A stretch of 64,000 nucleotides of DNA. Source: Bathymodiolus brooksi. Lineage: Eukaryota; Mollusca; Bivalvia; Mytilida; Modiolidae. The notes beneath the pieces are model-generated. The model had not been told where the DNA came from. It worked only from the letters and a program-made list of their open reading frames with translations, and did not search any database. Below, in pieces: positions 56,513-64,000 of this stretch. Numbering within the stretch: position 1 is the first letter of the stretch; every line of letters begins with the position of its first letter. Where the stretch lies: NCBI GenBank assembly GCA_963680875.1, contig OY804579.1, forward strand, positions 25,157,804 to 25,221,803, written 5' to 3'. The position numbers and the translations under genes are program-made.

Positions 56513-56835
56513 AAAAATAGGAACTGGTCTGTCTCAAAAGTGAGAAAGTAAAATCTGTGACACCCGAGGGTAAGATTTAAATCGTATCGTATCGTACCCG
56601 ACAAAAGAAACATATTCTAACTAGTGTTGTCCGAAAAAAATATTTCTGAACGAAAAAAAACCCATACCCCCCCCTCTGCAAGTTAAATGGTCGGACCCTT
56701 ACCCTGGGCCTGGAGCCGGGGTAAGATAGAAAAATCTTTTTCACCTAAATTAACGGACTACTTTATCCAAGGGGCGAGAAAGAAAATTCTCACTAATGAG
56801 AGAGCACAGTTCCTATTTTTAGCCGTGTGAGATTA

Positions 56836-57005
56836 ATAGGTTCTTACATACGTTCTTGGGAAAGACCGGGTGATCTTCCACGAATGATAGAAATTTTATG
56901 TCTTTTAGCGAGTGGAGCGCAGCGAAACGAGCGAGAAGACACAACAATTTCTATCGCGAGTGGAAGATCACCCGGGCTTTCCCAAAAACGCATGTAAGTA
57001 CCTAT
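56836..57005. repeat. Foldback, ~75-bp arms, in host element
   Basis: ATAGGTTCTTACATACG, GGGTGATCTTCCAC and ATAGAAATT are mirrored by AATTTCTATCGCG, GTGGAAGATCACCC and CATGTAAGTACCTAT around a GC-rich centre containing GCGAGTGGAGCGCAGCG. Confidence 0.9.
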
Positions 57006-57699
57006 TTCTTCCGTAAGCCAACAACTTTCACTATCGCGAATTCCTAGAGACGCCCGCCATTGATCAGTAACTAATTTTCATACATTATCAGATCAATATC
57101 ATTGAGCGTTATGAAATACACATCACATAAAATTGACTTTTGTGACACCGACTAATAAACTAAGTAGCTTTCTACTGATATTTGAGCTTTTCTCACTAAT
57201 ATTTTATTGAAAGTACAGTATTTTACTTCATGAGACATGACGTGACACATATTTTGACGTCATCAAAGGTACGGAAAAGGACATCTAGAAATACGACAAA
57301 AATGAAAATAAAAGACACAAATATATATTTAATACAGTTGGAATCTGTATTTGAAAAAAACCCAATGGTTAATTCCGTAATATATCTGTTATTCAGCTAT
57401 CATACAGGGTATATAATGCGGTGACATTCCAGGCTTAAGGTATATATTTAAACGATTTTTTTTCTTGTTAGAGGCGTTCTGATTGGATGTCACAACGAGT
57501 AAAGACGAGTGCACGTGGACTCGTCTTCACCCGAAAACGGCCATTTACGGAAGAAATCCAATTCTCACTTTTGAGACAGACCAGTCCCTATTTTTAGCGA
57601 TGTGAAATTTTCTTATCTTGCACTAGTGCAAGACAAAAAAACGTGCGTATTACTGGCAAATGCATGCTGTGCACAGTTTATGTCAACTTTTGCATCCGT

Positions 57700-58040
57700 C
57701 ATTTTGTTGTTTTTTTTAATTTTGCTGTTTGAGTGAGAGTATGTAAGCTTTATGATCGATGATATCTTGTATATTTTGGATTGGACCGAGGAATAATTGA
57801 GTATTTTATTTGAATTATGCCGTTCATATATATGCAAACTAACCTTGTATGGGTATATTTTTGCAGACTATTTTATATGCACACAAGTCGAGCAAAGGTG
57901 TACCCTGCAAAGGAATTGGAGCATGGTTTGAGACCCAATAGTCAGATTAGCCAGTACATAATACCTACAAAAGTTTCCACTATTCAGCCAAGGTATGATA
58001 TACTATACATTTACAAATCATGTCCAGTAGACAGAGAGTA
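57700..58040. other. No recognised gene
   Basis: A short frame at 57817-58041 has no domain features. Confidence 0.35.
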
Positions 58041-58319
58041 AGATTTGATTGATTGATTTTTTGGTGTTTTAACGCCAATTTCAACAATATTTCAGCTATA
58101 TCATGGCGACCAGTTTTAGTGGTGGAGGAAGCCGCAGTACGCGGAAAAAACCCACCGACCATGGGCAAGCAACTGGTAAACTTTATCACATGCGGCTGCG
58201 AGTCGAGTGCACCCTTTTTGTTATTAACAAAGTCGGGCGCGAACCCACGCCGTATTGGTGATAGGCTTGTATGAGTTGTTAGATCCAACGACCTAACTCA
58301 TTGAGCCATCCGGGTCCCT
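58041..58319 (-). mobile_element. SINE copy 2 (tRNA-derived)
   Basis: On the minus strand it has an A-box-like TGGCTCAATGAG near 58308 and a B box GGTTCGCGCC at 58245-58236, ~55 bases apart. The core is GGTCGGTGGG, CTTCCTCCACCACTAAAAC, CGCCATGATATAGCTGAAA and GGCGTTAAAACACC, ending in an AATC-type tail. The polymerase III boxes and tail make this the best-preserved of the three copies. Frames over it on both strands are accidental. Confidence 0.88.
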
Positions 58320-58329
58320 TATAAGTTAA

Positions 58330-59395
58330 TGAAAAGTTCAAACCTGTTGATGCAAAACAAGCAAAGAAGGGACGAATATGTAAAGGGGAAAGAAACGTAT
58401 TATTTTGTAGACACCGGGTATATAATAGTTATTACAAACCTATCAGCACTTTAATTTATTATTCCAAATATAATAAAATATGAATTATACACTAGAACAG
58501 GTTTTTTGGCTATTACCTAAGTAACGGCATATTTTTTCTTGACAAATACCACAGTTTTCCCCCAAAGATAATGATTTTATCTTCTCGATCGTCAAAGTAC
58601 TGATTGCTAAACATTTGGACGCTTCAGATACATTTAACTATGAAATTTTATTGAAAGAGAAAATCAAGCGACTATCCACTACATATCTGATTGCCAACAA
58701 GCACCTAAACACTGCAATTCTTGCATCACTATCTTTGACCCAAACTTTCTCGGCATTGATACAACTTACAAAAATCTGTCTTTGCATGTCAAAAGTATAC
58801 ATGTATATGAAAGGCTTTTAAAAAACGTATATTTCAATATCATAACATTTTCGAATATTTTGTAAAAAGCTGTCAAACAAGACAGGCACTCAAACTTCTA
58901 CTGAGCGGTGGTATTTTTTGGACATTTTATCTTGCATTTGCAGCATTATAGCAGTGTTTCATGCATCAAATATACACATGGACCTTCGTAAGGCAAATTA
59001 AAACTTTGGTTGCTTTGTATAAGCTAAAGCCATTACAAAATCTTACCTGAGGTAATATTTTTACAATCCTGCAAGCGATGGATCGTCGCTATGCACCATC
59101 AGTAGGACAGCCAGCGTGACAGGAGAGCTCCAAAGTCAAGTCCCAGTCACGTGACTTTCGCTTCATTTTTGATGAAAAATGACGTTCAACCCTTCGCTTA
59201 AAATACGTCGGTTTACAATAAATATTTATGCTTGAAATCAATTAAAATATACGGAAGATGTCTATGGATAAATAGAAATTTATTGTATCCCTTCAGTTTT
59301 TATTTATATTGTGTACAAACATCGAATTTTGCTACTTGAAGTGGACTCAATTTCAAAACAAATGTCAATGTGGTTCTATTTAAAAGAGAAAATTT
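58330..59395. other. No recognised gene
   Basis: AT-rich. A frame at 58615-58821 shows no known domain or clear splice borders. Confidence 0.4.
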
Positions 59396-59423
59396 AATTA
59401 AAACAATATGATGGCTTTCTTAC

Positions 59424-59703
59424 ATTGCCTGAGGAAATCATCTAGGATCATTGTCATACCGACAATTAGTGTCAATGTCTTGTGGGATGCAATTGTTCCA
59501 CTTAGCCCTACACCCACCTTGATCGGATCGACCATTTGCCAAACATCGAAATTCATTGTCTTTCGGAACACATCGGTGGTGTTTCTTAACATCAACAATA
59601 AACGACACCTAAGCGTACATCCGAAAGAGTATATTTCATTTGGGAAAGGGGTGTCTATGTCTTTTTTGAATTTTCTTGTATTAATACCGTATTTTTTAGT
59701 TTA
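59424..59703 (-). CDS. Possible exon, unknown membrane-like product
   Basis: The minus-strand reading is open from about 59703 and meets a GTAAGA donor just below 59424. It reads KYGINTRKFKKDIDTPF, NEIYSFGCTLRCRLLLMLRN, DVFRKTMNFDVWQMVDP, VGVGLSGTIAS and LTLIVGMTMILDDFLRQ. The composition is more balanced than nearby noise frames, with hydrophobic segments that could be membrane helices. No acceptor was fixed and no family recognised. The overlapping plus-strand frame is considered the shadow. Confidence 0.35.
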
Positions 59704-59709
59704 ATTGAA

Positions 59710-60255
59710 TTATTTGTATTGCAATATTGTTTTAGACATTGTGCATTTTGTAATTTAGACTGGGGAATTACTATTTATCATCACTTTAAATTTAAAAAAA
59801 AATCATCTATGATACTAGACTTGCACAGAGAATGTACAACAATTAATAATTTCAATTTAATTTAATTTCAATACAACAGGTACAAGATAAATAGAAATAA
59901 ATAAATGTGTGGAAAAAATAAAAGCATGTAAACAAAAATTAAGCGAATTGAAAAAATATGAAAATATTATAAAAAAAAAAAAAAACATGTAAAAAAATTA
60001 ATAATTTTTTTAAAATCTAAAAAAAAAGTGAAACCTTGAGACAAAAAGGGGCATAAAAAATTGTGTTCAGATATCTTAACCCTTCCTATTATATCAAGGC
60101 AAATTAAAAAAAAATCAGTGTAAGCAAATATTTTTCTTGAAATTAGGAAATTTTATTATCTGAATGAAAGCTACCAAGTTTCATGTTTATCTCACAATGT
60201 AAATATCAATGTATTTGGAATATTCATGTGTTTGACACAACTACAAACTAGCTTT
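59710..60255. other. No recognised gene
   Basis: Strongly A-rich low-complexity sequence. Confidence 0.5.
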
Positions 60256-60261
60256 TATAAC

Positions 60262-60515
60262 ATATATGGGTGGTCAAGTTGTAACAATTCTTTCCCCTTG
60301 ACATTCACAAAATGACCAGCATTTACAAATATGAGTACTTAGGTTGCAATAATTCTTTCTCCAGGACATTCACAAAATGACCAGCATTTACAAATATGGG
60401 TACTTAGTTTGCAATAATTCTTTCTCCAGGACATTCACAAAATTACCAGCATTTACAAATATGGATACTTAGATTGCAATAATTTTTCCACCATGACATT
60501 CACAAACAAAATGAC
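60262..60515. repeat. ~66-bp tandem repeat
   Basis: Four units with GCAATAATTCTTTCTCC, GACATTCACAAAATGACC and GCATTTACAAATATGG. Shorter degenerate pieces (GACTAGCATTCACAT) continue to about 60670. Confidence 0.9.
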
Positions 60516-61006
60516 TATAGCATTCACATCAGTAAAAGACAGACACAAAATGACTAGCATTCACATAAAAGACACATACAGAATAACTAGCATTCACATA
60601 AAAGAGCATATTGAATGACTACCATTCACATAATTTTAAGACACATACAGAATACTTGCATTCACATGAAAGGACAAACCAGAATTCCAAATTTCACTAA
60701 GTAAATTAAATGACTAGAATAGAATGAATATGTTTTCTGTTGGCAAAATAACCAAGTATTGGTTAATATTGTTTAAAATTGAAGTTAACAAATTTATTTT
60801 ATTTGTTCCAATGACTGGAAAAAAGTTAATAAATGGGCACATTTTGAAAAATTCTTTTCTGTAAAAGAAAAATTATAAATTTCAGCATTAATATTCATAG
60901 ATAAAAGATAATTATATTTCTCATAAACAACAGGCAACATAAGTACCTTTTCATCTAAAAAAAAAAGCATGAATAACAAATTCAACAACATGTTGTGTAT
61001 ACAGGT

Positions 61007-61244
61007 CTAAATGTCTGTAGAAACTTGTTCAACAACTTGGTTCTGGTTCAATATATCTATAAGAAATTGAAAAGTTTGAGATCTTGTTTCAGCTCCACTT
61101 TCTGACCTAGAAAATGTGTTACAACTGTTATAACAATATGTACCACAATATAATTTATCTTCTGAGCCAAATTCTTTACAGAAATTTAATTCATTCTTGA
61201 AATGTTTAAGACAAGTCCTGGTTTTCAATTGAAATTGAAATAAA
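61007..61244 (-). CDS. Possible exon, Cys-containing, unknown
   Basis: An open minus-strand reading ends at a TAG at 61007. It gives KTRTCLKHFKNELNFCKEF, DKLYCGTYCYNSCNTF and FQFLIDILNQNQVVEQ. Four Cys cluster in the middle. There is no ATG and no firm acceptor. It may be a last exon or chance. Confidence 0.25.
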
Positions 61245-62865
61245 CCTTTTGACTTTCAGATGAAGTTTCACAAATTACACAAATTACACAATCAAAAAGT
61301 TCTTTTCTGAATGACTTTATTATAATTTATGACACAAGGTGTCTTGAAAACTCATGGCATTTGTTTGATGATGTACTTTAAAAATAATTGGAATGTTGGT
61401 CCATTTTTTTTACTTCATGGATATTTTAGAAGAAAAAAAATATATATATATATATATTGATTTTCAAACCTGTATGAATATATATATAAGACTTATCATA
61501 TATTCTTATTTTTATTTATTCAAATATTCAACCAATAAACATCACAGGAAACTTTGCATTTATACTCATAGAATCTGAAACTAACAGAAAATAAACATCC
61601 ATTTTATTTAATAGAATCTGTAACTTTGCCCCTTTGGTATCTTCAGACTCTTGTTAAAAAAAAAATAAACATCCCATGTCCAGTCTGTATATATATATCT
61701 ACCTACAATGATCTAAAACTAACTAAAACTGTAGGTTGTCAATAGCATTGGCACTGAAAAGTAGCATGTACACACATCAATAAGTATTTCAGGAAAACAG
61801 ACTGAAAATGAAAAAAAAAGGGGGGGGGGGGGTGTAAATGCTTCAAATGAACTAAATATGTAGCCTTATGCGATGCCATGTTAATCTAGAGTGAATTTAA
61901 CATAATCTTTCACCATTCTCTGCATGGCAAGATCATACATTATAATGCAGACCTTTTTATTTCTAAAATGTATTTATTAATTATGTCAATATTTTGACAT
62001 GTCCATAAATGCCATGGAACGAGTCAACGAAAATGAAAGATTTGTTGTTAAAAATGGAATAAAATGACTCTATATATGTGTGACTATGATTGGTCAAGTG
62101 GTTCTTTCGTGTTTAAACAGAAACAGTCACATTTTCATCCTAATAGATCGATCAATCTATGAAAAAACCCAGAAATATTTGGTTAGAATCTCGAAATATA
62201 GTGCTTCTTGTTTACATCCAAATATGGAATTCTAGTGACGAATGATGGGGAAAATATGCAAATAATCCATACTCTAATACGTGATTCTAGCTATTTTTAC
62301 CAAATTTATTAATAAACAGCCAATGGGATGCAATTGTTCCACTTAGTTAAAGAGTCTATTTTTAGCGCCATTTTTTTTTACACCATTTCATCAGCAGCGG
62401 TATCCCGAGTTCCAACGTTGATTTCAAACAAACGATATCATAAATACACGTATTCACGCGTCAGTCACGTTACAATTTTATTTAAAAAATGGATTCAATA
62501 AAAATGAATACTTCTTTCAGTTTTATTTATGAAGATATTCAGTAAAAACACATGGGGTGTCGACGTAAACAATGCATGGCCGCTCACTTGTAAAGCGTGA
62601 TATCTAAAAAAAATAGAGTTACGTCCCTTGATTTCGGGATTTGACTTTGCATTGTTGGAGGTACGGAATCTGTGCGTGGCTTCCCGACTGATTCTATTCT
62701 ATGAACAGTCATTGTAGATTGCCCTACATGCAGATATGGCACTTAAGAATTCGGGCTAGTAGTTTACAGTTTCAGTAAAATCAATATGGCACTTGCCCGA
62801 ATTGACAAGTTGGTCAAAAAGTTAATGTCGAACCCTGAATAGGTATGCAGCCTACAGCCAGTATA
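61245..62865. other. No recognised gene
   Basis: It contains a TA-repeat near 61440, a G run near 61820, and a 23-base block at 62324-62346 identical to 59483-59505. No exon was identified. Confidence 0.45.
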
Positions 62866-63019
62866 CCATTTGGGCACATGGCCGACTTGGAGCTGGGGTC
62901 AGACGTGTGATCCCAAGCTGTTGTACTTGGAAAATTAGGGACAAGTATCCTGATCTATATGGACAATACAAGGGTTTCATTCCTAGACGATTCATGAAAT
63001 ATTTTGTATTTTATCCCAT

Positions 63020-63166
63020 ATACCCTAATGATAAAGTTTACCACTTGCTTCCCTATGGTCGGTGGTTGTCCGGGTACTCTGGCTTCCTCCACCACTAAAA
63101 CGGGTCGCCATGATGTAGCTGAAATATTGCTGAAAGTGGCATTAAAACACCAAAAATAAAAAATAA
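63020..63166 (+). mobile_element. SINE copy 3 (core and tail)
   Basis: GGTCGGTGGTTGTCCGGG, CTTCCTCCACCACTAAAAC, CGCCATGATGTAGCTGAAA and GGCATTAAAACACC match copy 2 closely. The tail is AAATAAATC-like. The tRNA-related head is not recognisable. Confidence 0.8.
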
Positions 63167-63332
63167 ATCAACCCTAAGCAGTTGTTAATTTCACAAGTTG
63201 GTCAGATGTAAATTTCACAAGTTGGTCAGATGGAATTGTAAATTTAATTTGAAAGTTTTGCCATCTTATTATTATTTTTTGTCAGCACTGACAACTTCTT
63301 CTAAAATGGACTGACAGTCTTTCATATAATTC

Positions 63333-63545
63333 AAAACCAAACTTGGCAGAGATGTTTTCTATGAGGTCCTAACCAAGAGTTGTTACTTTTGTGCCATTTG
63401 AAAATTCAAAATGGCCACCAGCGGAGGTCAAAGTTTGCATTGAAACCCTATGGGAAGCAACATTTTCATCTTCTTCTTGAGAACAGCCGAACAGAATTTA
63501 ACCAAACTTGGCAGAGATGTTTCTTGTGAGGTCCTAAAAAGTTGT
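63333..63545. repeat. ~165-bp tandem monomers (partial array)
   Basis: AACCAAACTTGGCAGAGATG followed by GAGGTCCTAA occurs at 63335 and 63500. Between are AAATGGCCACCAGCGG and CCTATGGGAAGC. Confidence 0.75.
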
Positions 63546-64000
63546 CCTGGTTCGTACTAACTAGACCAACACACTGAGTGCTATCATTATTGTGCATTGG
63601 ACAATTTGTAATGCCCATTATCATGACTTGGGTACTTTTCTGCTCTAAAAGTGCAGAACTTCTGTTAGACCAGGAAAAACTAAGAGTGACAATCTAAATT
63701 TATTTTATGCGACAATATAGTCAATTGTTTTGTCTTGGTCTTCAAATCTGGATTTCTGAGATGCTACAATATTATCCCGAGTTGGAGGTTGTGGAATTGG
63801 TGCAAGATGGACCGAGATTCTTCTGGGATCATCTACTTCCAACTGCACACGTTAATTCATTCCTTCATTATCTTGCAGTCTCATACAAATGATGACCCTT
63901 AATAGTCTTAGAACATAGGAATATGACTCGTCAGCTTTAACAGGCTGCACAGACCATCTAGCTGTCTTTTTGTTGTAACTTCTCTGCCACCTGAGGTAGA
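63546..64000. other. No recognised gene
   Basis: A frame at 63707-63892 has no known domain. The sequence runs off the window. Confidence 0.35.

Larger units (their letters stand above)
51093..57688. mobile_element. Host TIR element carrying the nested LINE
   Basis: AGTTGACATAAACTGT at 51093 and the following ACGCACGT, AGAAAATCTCACATAGC and TAAAAATAGG are the inverted match of 57688 back to about 57560. The match resumes after the LINE as TGGTCTGTCTCAAAAGTGAG at 56525. So the LINE at 51178-56512 split the left inverted repeat. Without it the element is about 1.25 kb with ~110-bp TIRs and the internal foldback at 56836-57005. No transposase was seen. Confidence 0.75.

Overview
This window looks like nuclear DNA from a mollusc, most likely a bivalve. 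That is an inference: it is AT-rich, has no bacterial-style gene packing, has exons with GT/AG borders, and is crowded with short foldback elements, ~160-bp tandem monomers and hairpin-ended repeats of the kind known from bivalves (pearl-like and Helentron/HINE-like elements). No rRNA or tRNA gene, CRISPR array, operon or complete intact host gene was found. Most of the window is nested mobile and satellite-like DNA.

Host coding sequence is sparse. On the minus strand a C-type lectin domain is split over two phase 1-1 exons (26371-26093 and 25131-24967). A phase-compatible Thr-rich, mucin-like exon (9621-9427) lies ~15 kb further along the same strand and may belong to the same secreted or membrane protein. 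Three other minus-strand stretches (49589-49399, 59703-59424, 61244-61007) look exon-like but are not identified.

Layout. 1-4.3 kb: a direct duplication (foldback plus repeat cassette) and a dispersed repeat. 4.4-7.5 kb: three 21-bp-unit arrays and a TA-flanked MITE with a long internal hairpin. 7.85-9.28 kb: a 52-bp minisatellite. 9.8-12.4 kb: a cassette with a ~332-bp higher-order repeat. 12.5-14.6 kb: a TIR element with 5-bp TSD, then a hairpin-ended cassette inserted in another repeat. 15.5-19.5 kb: AT-rich DNA bracketed by inverted and direct repeats, with a MITE carrying an 11-bp TSD. 22.06-24.78 and 45.08-47.35 kb: two oppositely oriented copies of a TIR family with 6-bp TSDs. 27.5-30.6 kb: a dead Tc1-like transposon containing another element. 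31.3-36.1 kb: foldbacks, a tandem-TIR element and a second hairpin-ended cassette. 37.5-38.5 and 50.2-50.8 kb: a ~525-bp repeat family. 42.4-43.5 kb: a decayed LINE. 48.0-49.3 kb: a ~155-bp monomer cassette. 51.1-57.7 kb: a three-level nest (TIR element > L1/Tx1-like LINE > TA-flanked DNA element). SINE copies with one shared core lie at 44.3, 58.0-58.3 and 63.0 kb.

The most interesting signal is modular. Several cassettes share conserved ends (a 5' block ending TGATACCCC, a GGAC-rich tract and a TATACCCCC...GGGGGTATA hairpin at the 3' end) but carry unrelated tandem cores of nearly the same length (155-168 bp). For two of these cassettes the window itself holds a related copy without the insertion (an empty site), so their borders can be read directly.
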